A stretch of 64,000 nucleotides of DNA from G963677485 sp942492855 (GTDB lineage: Bacteria; Armatimonadota; HRBIN16), in NCBI GenBank assembly GCA_942492855.1, contig OW818647.1, positions 1,426,001 through 1,490,000 of the forward strand, in the 5' to 3' direction. The notes under the pieces are model-generated. The model made no database searches. It had not been told where the DNA came from and saw nothing but the letters and a program-made list of their open reading frames with translations. Position 1 is the stretch's first letter. Each line of letters opens with the position of its first letter. This document shows, one piece after another, positions 26,489-35,630 of this stretch. The translations under genes and the position numbers were made by a program.

Positions 26489-27520
26489 ATGGAAAAAGTG
26501 GGTCGGAATGATCCGTGCCCCTGCGGCAGCGGAAAGAAATTCAAGAAGTGCTGCATAAATAAGGCCGAAATCCCGCCTGTAGTCTCCGTTCCATTCGACG
26601 AACTCGACCTAGAAAAGCTGATGTCCAACTATGATGCTATGGAAATCCAGTATGAGTTGGAACATCAATGCGCCCTTGCCAGATATATCGATGATCCATA
26701 TGCGCTCAGTAATAAACTGCCATGCGATGATTTTGATGGTTTAACCCCAATCCAAATGCTCAAACTCATCAATCTACCTTTCGAATCTCCCGATATCGTC
26801 GAGATTCCTGAGGTCATGGACGAGTCGCCTGATACTCCGATCATGGCGCTGCTAGCGACCCTCTTACGTCAGATAGGACCCACCGGCATCAAGCTGAAAA
26901 AGAACGGTAACTTGCCCATCAAAGTCGCACGTGAACTCGCAAAGGTATACTTCCTGGAGGATTCGATTGATGAGCTAACCACTGACGGCGTGATAGATAA
27001 GGAAGGTATGTTCGATGACTTAAGTAAGATACTTGAGCTTGCCATAAGCACGGATATCATCAACTGCATTGATAACACGTTGAGCTTGGGAGTGGGGTAC
27101 TTGCGGTTGTTTAAAGGGGACGGATATAGGGAGTATTATCCTTTGATACTGCGTTTCGCATCTGAAGACTATTGTTGGGGTGACGATGATGCATATCAAA
27201 ACCTGTTCGTGTTACAGGATACATTCGCTTATACACTCTACCTGTTGCATAAGTATGGCGATGAGTTCCGTACGAATACCTTCTACGAAGACGCTATTCT
27301 TCGTGCATTTCCCACGATTTTCGAAGATAATGATGGAACAGCCCATGTAGATGACTTTGAGATGGATGTTCGACTTGCCTATACCAACCGTGCATTGGGG
27401 CGCTATGCCGGTTTCTTGGGGCTGGTTGAGTTCATGGAATATGCCAATAGTGATGATCCAGACCAGGTGATGTTAAAGAAAACCCCGTTGCTGGATGATG
27501 TCGTCAGGTTTAAGATATAG
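26489..27520 (+). CDS. SEC-C motif protein
   Basis: 343 residues. The zinc-binding SEC-C motif is at the very N-terminus, GRNDPCPCGSGKKFKKCC (residues 5-22, ligands C10, C12, C21, C22 region), rather than at the C-terminus as in SecA. The rest is acidic and helical, with no known catalytic motif (e.g. FDELDLEKLMSNYDAMEIQYE). It starts one base after the TPR gene and is surely cotranscribed. SEC-C modules bind zinc and often ribosomes or translation and secretion factors; a quality-control role is only inferred. Confidence 0.75.
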   Translation: MEKVGRNDPCPCGSGKKFKKCCINKAEIPPVVSVPFDELDLEKLMSNYDAMEIQYELEHQCALARYIDDPYALSNKLPCDDFDGLTPIQMLKLINLPFESPDIVEIPEVMDESPDTPIMALLATLLRQIGPTGIKLKKNGNLPIKVARELAKVYFLEDSIDELTTDGVIDKEGMFDDLSKILELAISTDIINCIDNTLSLGVGYLRLFKGDGYREYYPLILRFASEDYCWGDDDAYQNLFVLQDTFAYTLYLLHKYGDEFRTNTFYEDAILRAFPTIFEDNDGTAHVDDFEMDVRLAYTNRALGRYAGFLGLVEFMEYANSDDPDQVMLKKTPLLDDVVRFKI

Positions 27521-27677
27521 ACCGATATATGATGCTCGTTGTGATCGTGTGTTTTGCAACATAGGCATCAACGACTACAGCGGACTTTGATGTGACCAGT
27601 AAGGGGTCTAGTATGGTCACCCGCCGGTCGCCCAACCAATCGTTCGCCGTATAAGGGGCCCCAAACCCGTAAAAGGG

Positions 27678-27706
27678 TTGACATCCCGAACGGCATCCTT
27701 CACAAT
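27678..27706 (+). promoter_or_regulatory. Candidate sigma-70 promoter for the cheR-kinase operon
   Basis: A perfect -35 box TTGACA (27678-27683), a 17-base spacer and CACAAT (27701-27706, 4 of 6 matches), about 150 bases before cheR. The rest of 27521-27859 is a structured leader with no other gene. Spacing is ideal but the -10 is imperfect. Confidence 0.5.
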
Positions 27707-27763
27707 CAACATGGATAGGTGAACATTTTACGGTGATCCACCTGCACGCCCCTTAGAGGGCAT

Positions 27764-27815
27764 GACGCTGCTTACGAACAGGCAGGGATGCCTGTTTCCT
27801 ATGGCGTCTAGCAGC
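27764..27815 (+). promoter_or_regulatory. Structured leader upstream of cheR with two mutually exclusive helices
   Basis: A central hairpin AACAGGCA-GGGA-TGCCTGTT (27777-27796, GNRA-type loop) is flanked by two alternative outer helices. GACGC (27764-27768) can pair with GCGTC (27804-27808), or GCTGC (27767-27771) with GCAGC (27811-27815). The two share bases, so only one can form. The second lies 2 bases from the AGGAGGG ribosome site. It matches no riboswitch class I know. Confidence 0.3.
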
Positions 27816-27827
27816 CAGGAGGGTTCG

Positions 27828-27860
27828 ATGACAACATCAAGACATGAGTGGTTTTTATAA
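27828..27860 (+). CDS. Possible 10-residue leader peptide overlapping cheR
   Basis: ATG 27828 sits 4-5 bases after a strong AGGAGGG and encodes MTTSRHEWFL. Its TAA stop overlaps the cheR ATG as TAATG (27858-27862). The best ribosome site of the region therefore serves this mini-ORF and cheR would be translated by reinitiation. It could instead be chance, with cheR starting at GTG 27848 or ATG 27860 directly. Confidence 0.3.
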   Translation: MTTSRHEWFL

Positions 27861-28717
27861 TGCCAGACATGGTAACGATGCTCAAGCAGATCAAATGCAT
27901 AAAATGGATACTTCAAGGAATATACGGTCTGAATGTAGACGCTTATGAGCCTGCGTTTCTGGCCAAGACGATCGGAAAGCGTATGGCCGCCACAGGCATG
28001 AACGGCCATGATCAGTACGGCCAGCTTCTTACCACCCAGCGTGAGGAAGCCGAGGCGTTGATGACCTCACTCAGCGTGACCTACAGTGATTTTTTCCGCA
28101 ACAACCTTAGTTTCGCTCTGCTTGAGCAGGTGGTCCTGCCCAGTATCATAGATAAAAGAGTGTCAGAAAACCACCCTGAAATACGCATCTGGTCAGCCGG
28201 TTGCGCCGCCGGGCAGGAGGCATGGTCAGTGGCGATGCTTCTGAATGAGATACTCACGATGCGCGGCTCATCCATGCCCTTCCGCATTTTCGCCACTGAC
28301 ATCTCCGAATCTGAGTTAGCCAAAGCGAAGCTTGGCAGCTACAGCGCATATGCAGTCGGAAACGTCCGCAAACGCCATTTGGAGCAGTACTTTACGAAAA
28401 CAGGCGACTGTTACACAGTGATCCCGGAACTAAAACAGCATGTGGCGTTTTCCCAATATGATCTACTGGACAACACTACCATCACCCCTCCCAGCAGCAT
28501 ATTTGGCGACTTTGATCTGGTCCTCTGCAATAACGTAATGCTATACTACCGCCTTGAGATGCAGTATGTCATACTAAATAAGCTGAGGATTGGTATGCTG
28601 CCCAGCGGTTACTTAGTCACTGACGAAACAGCCCGTAGAACGGTTGAAGGTGCAGGTGGATTTCGCGTCATGGCCCCGCCGGCGATGATATACCGGCGCG
28701 CGGTAAAGAGGGTGTAA
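27860..28717 (+). CDS. CheR-type protein methyltransferase
   Basis: 285 residues. An N-terminal helical domain is followed by a SAM-dependent methyltransferase domain. SVTYSDFFRN is the family's TxFFR-type motif, IWSAGCAAGQEAWSVA (about 111-126) is the SAM-binding loop, and FATDISESELAKAK, YDLLD and FDLVLCNNVMLYY are later conserved parts. CheR methylates glutamates of chemoreceptors or receptor-like kinases. No CheB, CheA or MCP is in the window; the next gene is a kinase with an MCP-like four-helix sensor and HAMP domain, 3 bp downstream, which may be its substrate (inference). The start is uncertain because of the overlapping mini-ORF. Confidence 0.85.
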   Translation: MPDMVTMLKQIKCIKWILQGIYGLNVDAYEPAFLAKTIGKRMAATGMNGHDQYGQLLTTQREEAEALMTSLSVTYSDFFRNNLSFALLEQVVLPSIIDKRVSENHPEIRIWSAGCAAGQEAWSVAMLLNEILTMRGSSMPFRIFATDISESELAKAKLGSYSAYAVGNVRKRHLEQYFTKTGDCYTVIPELKQHVAFSQYDLLDNTTITPPSSIFGDFDLVLCNNVMLYYRLEMQYVILNKLRIGMLPSGYLVTDETARRTVEGAGGFRVMAPPAMIYRRAVKRV

Positions 28718-28720
28718 GCC

Positions 28721-31687
28721 GTGAAAATCAAAGATATGCGAATCGGTGCTCAACTACGGTTGGGCTTGAGCATCATCGTGCTGTTTGTGCTGATACTTGG
28801 CATGGTCGCCAAGTTACACACCGAGAAGATATGGGCACAAACCGAAACTCTATACCGTAATCCTCTGCAGGTCAGACGCGCTGTAGGTGACCTACAGGCT
28901 GATGTCCTTATCATCCACCGATGCATGAAAGATGTGGCTTTGTCACGGAATGACTCTGAGCTAAACACTCTGCAACAGCAGATGGCTGTATATGAGGCAG
29001 ACGCCGGACGGCAGTTCAGCGTATTGTCCGAACGATACCTGGGGCCCAAGTCCGATGTCACGTCGCTGCAAGATGATTTCGGTACCTGGAAAGCCATACG
29101 TGAAGAGACGGTACGGCTACTAAGGGTCGGCCAACGTGAAACAGCCCTCAAGCGCATACGTGCCGAGGGCATCGGAGGCCAGTATGCTCAGAAATGTATC
29201 GACCACCTACAAGATATAAGCCGTTTCGCCCGTAATAAGGGCGACCAGTTGTATTTTTCCGCGATGAATTCCCGGAATACGCTTCATACTCAACTCATCG
29301 TCATCATGCTGATCATAATGATGTTATCGGTCTTTATTTCCTGGTGGTTGCTGAAGTCTGTCAGAACCCCGCTGGTGGAGCTCACGGGCCTCACAGAGTT
29401 GTTCCGGCAGGGGCAGCGTCATGTACGGGCGGAGTATGTTGCAAATAATGAGTTTGGCGTGCTGGCCAGGTCGTTCAATTCGCTAGCCGACACAGTTCAA
29501 AGCAAAATGCTGATCGACGAAAAGACGGCCCAGATTTCCGAAGCCATACTACGCGAAGACGAGATGAGCCGGTTCTGCACCACCGTATTGAACATGCTGG
29601 TACAACACACCGGCTCCCAGATGGGTGCTGTATACTTCTTGAATGAGCCCAAAACAGAGTTCAACTGTTTTGAGTCAATTGGACTGAACAATGACAGGCT
29701 CATCTCGTTCCCGGCACAGGCATTGAAAGGCGAGTTTGGCACTGCTCTGGCCACTCAGCAGATTCAACGCGTGAAGGACATCCCCAAGGATACGCAATTT
29801 AACTACACAGCGGTCGTTGGCGATTTGGTGCCGCGCGAGATCGTGACGATCCCGATCGTGGACGACCATGAAGTGGTCGCGATGATATCACTAGCCCGGA
29901 TTCGTGCCTACGATCACCATGCGATACAACTCATAGATGACCTTTGGAGTGTGTTGACAGCCCGTGTCATTGGCATGCTCGCTTACCAGAAAACTCAAGA
30001 GATGGCAGCACGCTTGGAAGAGCAAAACAGGGAGCTGGATGCACAGGCCAGCGAACTGAAAATGCAAACCATAGAACTGACCGAACAGAACACCGAGCTG
30101 GATATGCAGGCGCACCAGCTTGAGGAAGCCAACCGGCTCAAAACGGCGTTTCTATCGAACATGAGCCATGAACTCCGCACCCCTTTGAACTCGGTGATAG
30201 CACTGACCGGTGTGCTCAGCCGACGCCTGGCCAACACAATCCCTGAAGATGAGTATAGCTATCTTGAAGTGATCGAACGGAATGGTAAGAATCTGCTAGC
30301 ATTGATCAATGATATTTTGGATCTGTCCCGCATCGAGGGTGGCCACGAGGACGTGAGTGTCAACCGGTTCTATGTGCATGAGATCGCCAACGAAGTTGTG
30401 GAGATGATTGAACCTCAAACCTTGACTAAAAACATCAAGCTGGTAAGCCATGTGAGCACCACACTCCCATCGATAAGCTCCGACCCTGATAAGATCAGGC
30501 ATATCTTGCAAAACCTGGTAGGAAACGCAGTGAAATTCACGGAAAGCGGAAGTGTGGAGATCACAGCGGAATTAGTTGGGGGAGATATCTTAATATCGGT
30601 GTGTGATTCTGGTATAGGGATCAGCGCTGCACAGATACCTCACATATTTGAGGAGTTCCGACAAGCGGACGACAGCACCTCGCGGAAGTATGGCGGCACC
30701 GGGCTGGGGCTCACTATCGCGCGGAAGTATGCCAACCTGCTGGGCGGAAACATCACAGTAGAGAGCACCCCAGGTGAGGGCTCTACCTTCACACTCAAGC
30801 TGCCGCAGGAATACAGCGGCTCCATTGATACTGCCGCGTCTGACGTGGTCACTTACCGGCCATCGAACCCACATACGGTGCCTGATACCACCCTTCCACG
30901 CCACAACTACAGGATATTGGTGGTGGAAGATAATGAGCCCGCCATCATCCAGATCCGCGACATGCTGCAGCGTGAGGGTTACAGGGTGGATATCGCGCAC
31001 AACGGTAAGGAGGCACTAGATCAGATCGGCCAATCGCTGCCCGATGCGATGATACTCGACTTGATGATGCCTGAGGTCGACGGCTTTCAGGTCCTTGACG
31101 CCATTCGTAAGGACGAGCGAACAGGGGCGATCCCAGTGCTCATCCTGACCGCGAAACACGTCACCAAACAAGACCTGAGCTTCTTGAACGGTAATAACAT
31201 CCACCAGCTAATCCAGAAAGGTGATATCAACAAGGCTGGACTGTTAGCTTCGGTGGCCCGGATGGTAGCGCCTGTCCCCGAGGTTTCTGTGGAGCGCCGC
31301 CGACCCAATGGCACAGGCAAGCCCCTGGTGCTAGTGGTAGAAGACAACATGGACAACATGCGCACAACTAAAGCGTTGTTGAATAACAACTACCAGTTAT
31401 TAGAAGCAGAAAACGGCAAATTAGGCGTTGAAAAAGCGCGTTCCTACCAACCAGATTTGATATTGATGGACATCGCCCTGCCGGTGATGGATGGGTTTCA
31501 AGCACTTAAAGAGATTCGGCAGGATGCCACCGTGTGTGATATACCGATCATCGCAATCACCGCCAGTGCCATGATGGGACACCGAGAGTCCATATTGGCG
31601 CATGGTTTTGACGGTTATGTCTCAAAACCGGTGGACCATGTAGTACTGCACAATACGATCCGTGAGGTGTTGTATGGCCATGAATAG
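28721..31687 (+). CDS. Hybrid sensor histidine kinase (4HB-HAMP-GAF-HK-REC-REC)
   Basis: 988 residues from GTG 28721 (GAGGGTG upstream). Order: TM1 at about 12-30; a periplasmic four-helix-bundle-like sensor; TM2 at about 190-212; HAMP to about 265; GAF at about 285-410; a repetitive coiled coil (LEEQNRELDAQ...LTEQNTELDMQ, about 425-478); HisKA with SHELRTP, His483; HATPase (DSGIGIS, GGTGLGLTIARKY); receiver 1 with Asp780 (ILDLMMPEVDGF); receiver 2 with Asp917 (LMDIALPVMDGF, then KP). The four-helix sensor could carry CheR methylation sites. It overlaps the next kinase by 14 bases, so signal flow between the two is likely. No DNA-binding output is encoded here. Confidence 0.9.
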   Translation: MKIKDMRIGAQLRLGLSIIVLFVLILGMVAKLHTEKIWAQTETLYRNPLQVRRAVGDLQADVLIIHRCMKDVALSRNDSELNTLQQQMAVYEADAGRQFSVLSERYLGPKSDVTSLQDDFGTWKAIREETVRLLRVGQRETALKRIRAEGIGGQYAQKCIDHLQDISRFARNKGDQLYFSAMNSRNTLHTQLIVIMLIIMMLSVFISWWLLKSVRTPLVELTGLTELFRQGQRHVRAEYVANNEFGVLARSFNSLADTVQSKMLIDEKTAQISEAILREDEMSRFCTTVLNMLVQHTGSQMGAVYFLNEPKTEFNCFESIGLNNDRLISFPAQALKGEFGTALATQQIQRVKDIPKDTQFNYTAVVGDLVPREIVTIPIVDDHEVVAMISLARIRAYDHHAIQLIDDLWSVLTARVIGMLAYQKTQEMAARLEEQNRELDAQASELKMQTIELTEQNTELDMQAHQLEEANRLKTAFLSNMSHELRTPLNSVIALTGVLSRRLANTIPEDEYSYLEVIERNGKNLLALINDILDLSRIEGGHEDVSVNRFYVHEIANEVVEMIEPQTLTKNIKLVSHVSTTLPSISSDPDKIRHILQNLVGNAVKFTESGSVEITAELVGGDILISVCDSGIGISAAQIPHIFEEFRQADDSTSRKYGGTGLGLTIARKYANLLGGNITVESTPGEGSTFTLKLPQEYSGSIDTAASDVVTYRPSNPHTVPDTTLPRHNYRILVVEDNEPAIIQIRDMLQREGYRVDIAHNGKEALDQIGQSLPDAMILDLMMPEVDGFQVLDAIRKDERTGAIPVLILTAKHVTKQDLSFLNGNNIHQLIQKGDINKAGLLASVARMVAPVPEVSVERRRPNGTGKPLVLVVEDNMDNMRTTKALLNNNYQLLEAENGKLGVEKARSYQPDLILMDIALPVMDGFQALKEIRQDATVCDIPIIAITASAMMGHRESILAHGFDGYVSKPVDHVVLHNTIREVLYGHE

Positions 31688-34655
31688 TTTGAAAGTAGTT
31701 GCGATTGACGATAACCACGATAACCTCATCACACTCAAAGCGGTGATGCTGGACGCGCTGCCTGGATGCGAGCTGTTTACGGCAATCAACGGTGTAGATG
31801 GCATCGAGTTAACCCGCCAGCATGACCCCGACGTCATACTGCTGGACATTGTGATGCCGGGCATGGACGGCTTTGAGGTTTGTCGGCGTTTGAAGGCCGA
31901 CAGCGAGCTGAGCGACATCCCTGTGTTGTTTTTGACCGCTCTGCGCGCCGATCCGAAGAGCCGTACCAAAGCCATAGATGTCGGTGCAGAAGGTTTCTTG
32001 GCGAAGCCGATTGATGAGATAGAGTTGATCGCCCAAGTCCGCACGATGGCGAAGATTCGAGCGGCCAACCGGCTGCAGCGCATGGAGAGACAGCAACTCG
32101 AGGCTTTGGTGATCGAACGCACCCGCGAGCTGGAGCACGAATTGGCGGAGCGGAAGCGGATGGAAATCTACCGCGGACTCGCCAGCGAGGTCTTACGGTT
32201 ACTGAACGACCCAGATGATCTGAAGCAGGTGATCCAACGTGTTCTTGATGCGGTGCAGAAAACCACAGACTGCCAGGCAGTCGGTATCCGGCTTCAGTCG
32301 AAAGATGATTTTCCATATTACCTGCAGCAGGGATTTTCCAGTGATTTTTTGCTGACCGAAAACAGCATTATCGAGCGTGATACCAACGGCACTGTATGTT
32401 TGGATGACGATGGAATTCCGAGCCTGGAATGCACCTGCGGGTTGGTGATCACTGGTAAAATGGCCGTTGATTCGCCTTATATAACACCATCAGGTGGGTA
32501 TTGGTCAGGCAGTGAATTACCGGATGACCTGCCATCGGTATATGACAATCGGCACAATCCTCGCGATATATGCCTTCACCAGGGGTATACCTCCGTCGCT
32601 TTACTGCCTATTCGTTCAGCGCAGCAGACCGTTGGACTACTGCAGGTTTGTGACCGGCGTAAGGGCATATTACACAAGGAGCTAATCCATACCCTGGAGG
32701 GCATCGCCAGCACTATAGGCCAAGCGCTATTACGCAGGCAGGTGGAGGATGCATTAAAGAGGAGCCATGAGCTGCTGACCAGGCTTGCTGAGCAGGTACC
32801 TGGGGTCGTGTATCAATACAGGCTATACCCTGACGGGCGATCGTGTTTCCCATACTCCAGCCCGGGGATGAACGACATCTATGGGGTGACTCCCGAGGAG
32901 GTTCGTGAGGACGCGACGCCGATTTTCGGCCGCCTGCATCCTGATGACTACGACGACATTTTAGCCTCAATCAACGAATCGGCCAGAACCCTGCAGCTCT
33001 TCCACAGTGAATATCGCGTTATACTGCCCGGGCAGGGTACACGCTGGCGGTTATGTGATGCGAAACCCGAACTGATGGACGACGGTAGTGTGCTATGGTA
33101 CGGAATCATCTCTGACATCACCGAGCGCAAACAGGCCGAAGAGCAGTTGAAGCAGTTCAAAACCATCTTTGATACAGCCAACTTCGGAGCCGCGATTGCC
33201 GACATGGACGGGTATTTGACTTATGTCAATGATAGTATGGCTGAAATACACGGCTATACCGCCAGCGAAATGCTGGGTAAACCGCTGTTCATGTGCCATA
33301 ACACCCAGCAGTTGGAACAGGTTCGCCCGCTGATGCAGCAGATGGAGGTATCGGGCGGGTTTTATGCAGAGGAAGTGAGCCATTATCACCGAGACGGCAG
33401 CACATTCAGTATGCTCATGACCGGCACCCTGGTCAGGGACGCCAGTGGAAAACCCCAGTGCTACACAGTGACCGCTCTGGATTTATCTGAACGGAAAGCA
33501 CTGGAAGAGCAACTGCAGCAGGCTCAGAAAATGGAATCTGTGGGCCGGCTGGCCGGCGGAGTGGCCCATGACTTCAACAACATGCTTAACGTCATACTGG
33601 GCTACACCGAACTCATCTCGCAAAGCCTGGCCACTGATGACCCGATACGGTCTGACCTGGGCGAGGTCAAGAAGGCGGCCGAACACTCGGCGGAGCTGAC
33701 ACGCCAGTTGCTGGCGTTTGCCCGCAAACAGACGGTGGTGTTGAAGGTACTCGATTTCAACGAAACCATTGATTCCAGCATCAACATGATCCGCAGGTTG
33801 ATAGGTGAAGGGATTGACTTGACCTGGGACCCAGGGAAGTCGGTTGGCCAAGTGCGTATGGACCCCTCTCAGATTGGGCAGATTCTAACCAACCTTTGCG
33901 CCAATGCGAGTGACGCCATCGGTGGCGTGGGCCATATCACAATCACCACTGGCAGTGTCCATAGTGATCAGGATGTAATAGCACATCGGCCCGATCTGAC
34001 TCAAGGAGACTATGTGACGCTGACCATCAGTGACGATGGCTGTGGGATGAGTGAACAGACGCTGGACAAGCTATTTGAGCCCTTCTTCACGACAAAAGAG
34101 ATGGGCAAGGGCACCGGTCTGGGTCTAGCGACGGTATACGGCATCGTCAAGCAGAACGATGGAGCTATTGAAGTAGAGAGCCAACCTGGACAGGGTACCA
34201 CCTTCCATATCTACCTACCCAGGCACCTGGGTCAGAAGGAGCATCAAGAGCTGGCCGAGGATGTTCCGACGGCAGGCGTGGCACAAGAGACGGTTATGAT
34301 AGTGGAGGACGAATCCGCCATTCTGAAACTGGGTAAGCGTATGCTGGAAAAGCTGGGTTACAACGTGCTGGCCGCATTATCGCCTACGGAGGCACTCCGG
34401 CTGGCCGAAGAGTACCCGGGCGATATCGACCTACTGTTGACCGATGTGGTGATGCCCCAGATGAACGGGCGCGATTTAGCCAGAAAGCTGATAGACCTGT
34501 ATCCAAATATGAAGCGGATATACATGTCTGGTTACACCGCCGATGTCATCGCCCATCAGGGTGTGGTGGATAAAGATGTGCATTTCATTCAGAAGCCGTT
34601 CACAATGAGGGAGATGGCCTCCAAGCTGCAAGAGGTGCTCACCGAGGAAGCGTGA
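31674..34655 (+). CDS. Hybrid histidine kinase, REC-GAF-PAS-PAS-HK-REC
   Basis: 993 residues from ATG 31674, with GAGG 6-7 bases upstream inside the previous gene. There is no membrane segment. Order: receiver with Asp58 (LLDIVMPGMDGF); a coiled linker (QQLEALVIERTRELEHEL); a GAF domain (about 165-360) with LECTCG; two PAS domains (about 365-490, 495-615), each followed by DITERKQAE or DLSERKALE linkers; HisKA GGVAHDFNN with His632; HATPase (SDDGCGM, GTGLGLATVYG); C-terminal receiver with Asp924 (LLTDVVMPQMNGR). The N-terminal receiver suits it to accept phosphate from the upstream membrane kinase. The output is unknown. Confidence 0.9.
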   Translation: MAMNSLKVVAIDDNHDNLITLKAVMLDALPGCELFTAINGVDGIELTRQHDPDVILLDIVMPGMDGFEVCRRLKADSELSDIPVLFLTALRADPKSRTKAIDVGAEGFLAKPIDEIELIAQVRTMAKIRAANRLQRMERQQLEALVIERTRELEHELAERKRMEIYRGLASEVLRLLNDPDDLKQVIQRVLDAVQKTTDCQAVGIRLQSKDDFPYYLQQGFSSDFLLTENSIIERDTNGTVCLDDDGIPSLECTCGLVITGKMAVDSPYITPSGGYWSGSELPDDLPSVYDNRHNPRDICLHQGYTSVALLPIRSAQQTVGLLQVCDRRKGILHKELIHTLEGIASTIGQALLRRQVEDALKRSHELLTRLAEQVPGVVYQYRLYPDGRSCFPYSSPGMNDIYGVTPEEVREDATPIFGRLHPDDYDDILASINESARTLQLFHSEYRVILPGQGTRWRLCDAKPELMDDGSVLWYGIISDITERKQAEEQLKQFKTIFDTANFGAAIADMDGYLTYVNDSMAEIHGYTASEMLGKPLFMCHNTQQLEQVRPLMQQMEVSGGFYAEEVSHYHRDGSTFSMLMTGTLVRDASGKPQCYTVTALDLSERKALEEQLQQAQKMESVGRLAGGVAHDFNNMLNVILGYTELISQSLATDDPIRSDLGEVKKAAEHSAELTRQLLAFARKQTVVLKVLDFNETIDSSINMIRRLIGEGIDLTWDPGKSVGQVRMDPSQIGQILTNLCANASDAIGGVGHITITTGSVHSDQDVIAHRPDLTQGDYVTLTISDDGCGMSEQTLDKLFEPFFTTKEMGKGTGLGLATVYGIVKQNDGAIEVESQPGQGTTFHIYLPRHLGQKEHQELAEDVPTAGVAQETVMIVEDESAILKLGKRMLEKLGYNVLAALSPTEALRLAEEYPGDIDLLLTDVVMPQMNGRDLARKLIDLYPNMKRIYMSGYTADVIAHQGVVDKDVHFIQKPFTMREMASKLQEVLTEEA

Positions 34656-34855
34656 GATGGGGCAGTGGTGGGGGGGAGTGGGTGTTGAAGAGCCGTAGCT
34701 GCCTAATGTATTGGATCGTAAAGAATATTCTACGGCCCTTCGAATGCTTTCTACGCCGCAAACCTATAATATCGCCCTGCAGTCACGGTCTGCATGCAAC
34801 CATATGTGATGACACAGCCGTCGGCGGTACTCTGCATAATGCGGATGGATCGTCG
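34656..34855. other. Gene-free stretch before the IS200-like element
   Basis: I see no gene. An interrupted complement GCCGTAG...CTACGGC (about 34692-34737) could form a long-loop hairpin after the kinase gene. The piece CAGCCGTCGGCGGTA at about 34814 resembles ACACCGTCGGCAGTA just before the related MITE at 52 kb, so the mobile element may extend a little further left than its clear inverted repeat. Confidence 0.4.
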
Positions 34856-35500
34856 GGCACCCCGAAGGGGGTATGATTCTTATAGCCACGGGTGAGCGAA
34901 GCGAAACCCGTGGTATTGCACGTCTGGATTACCCCGAAGTGGGTTACCTGATAGGAGGTATTGATGCCAGGATCTCTTGTCTCAAACCATGTGCATATCA
35001 TATTTAGCACGCATGAGCGGGTTGACACCATTCATGACGAATACCGAGAGCATCTGTACAACCTGATTGCAGGTGTAGCTGAAGGGTATCACTGCAACAT
35101 GCGTGCCGTTGGGGGAACTAACAACCACATCCATATGTTGATGTCACTGCACCAGGACAGCCGGCTGTCTTATGTTATTCGAGACTGTAAGATCGCCACA
35201 TCCAAATGGATACATGAACATGGTGGTCAGTTTCAATGGCAAACCGGATATGGTGCGTTCTCTGTTGGCCAACGCGAACTAGGAGTTGTAACGAATTATA
35301 TACTTACCCAACAGGTTCATCACCAAAAGCACACATTTGAAGAAGAAATGATCAAAATCCTCAAATACGCGCAGATTTCATACAATCCAGATTATGTATT
35401 TGGATGATAGACCCCTTCGGGGTAGGCAATAATTGGCCTTTACCACGGGTATCGCTTCGCTCACCCGTGGCTATAAGAATCATACCCACTTCGTGGGTGC
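34856..35500 (+). mobile_element. IS200-like (RAYT-type) element with REP-like ends
   Basis: The transposase gene is bracketed by inverted ends of about 55-60 bp (34856-34915 and 35441-35500). Both contain TATGATTCTTATAGCCACGG, GGGTGAGCGAAGCGA and ACCCGTGG, and each folds into two small hairpins. A second inner inverted pair, TACCCCGAAG (near 34931) and CTTCGGGGTA (near 35416), lies next to the gene. Target-site structure cannot be judged from one copy. The transposase-less relative at 52096-52322 has the same parts in the same order. Confidence 0.85.
34964..35407 (+). CDS. IS200-like / REP-associated tyrosine transposase
   Basis: 147 residues, Y1 HUH transposase (Transposase_17 type). The HUH motif is in NNHIHMLMS (His55, His57), and the likely nucleophile is Tyr112 in TNYILTQQVHH. 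ATG 34964 follows AGGAGG by 5 bases. It nicks and moves single-stranded DNA by recognising hairpins near the element ends, and hairpin-rich ends are present on both sides. The gene appears intact. It is unrelated in function to the kinases upstream and to the frr operon downstream, whose terminator lies just outside the element. Confidence 0.85.
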   Translation: MPGSLVSNHVHIIFSTHERVDTIHDEYREHLYNLIAGVAEGYHCNMRAVGGTNNHIHMLMSLHQDSRLSYVIRDCKIATSKWIHEHGGQFQWQTGYGAFSVGQRELGVVTNYILTQQVHHQKHTFEEEMIKILKYAQISYNPDYVFG

Positions 35501-35578
35501 GCATAGCAATGATAACTGTAGCAAACACATATACGCAACCAATATCATCATGGCGGATGACCACAAATGGCATCCTTA

Positions 35579-35616
35579 CGAAAAATCGGCTGCCTACAGA
35601 CACATGGCAGCCGATT
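35579..35616 (-). terminator. Terminator of the rpsB-tsf-pyrH-frr operon
   Basis: Perfect 11-bp stem AATCGGCTGCC / GGCAGCCGATT. On the minus strand it is followed by TTTTCG, with the stem's own TT adding to the run, 15 bp past the frr stop. Confidence 0.85.
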
Positions 35617-35630
35617 CTATGCAGCGAAGC

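Noticed and set aside
27764..27815. c-di-GMP (GEMM) riboswitch before cheR
   Set aside because: A GNRA loop is present, but the conserved GEMM core bases are not.
34656..35630. tRNA or integrase attachment site at the IS200-like element
   Set aside because: No cloverleaf and no direct duplication at the ends; the element type does not use tRNA sites.
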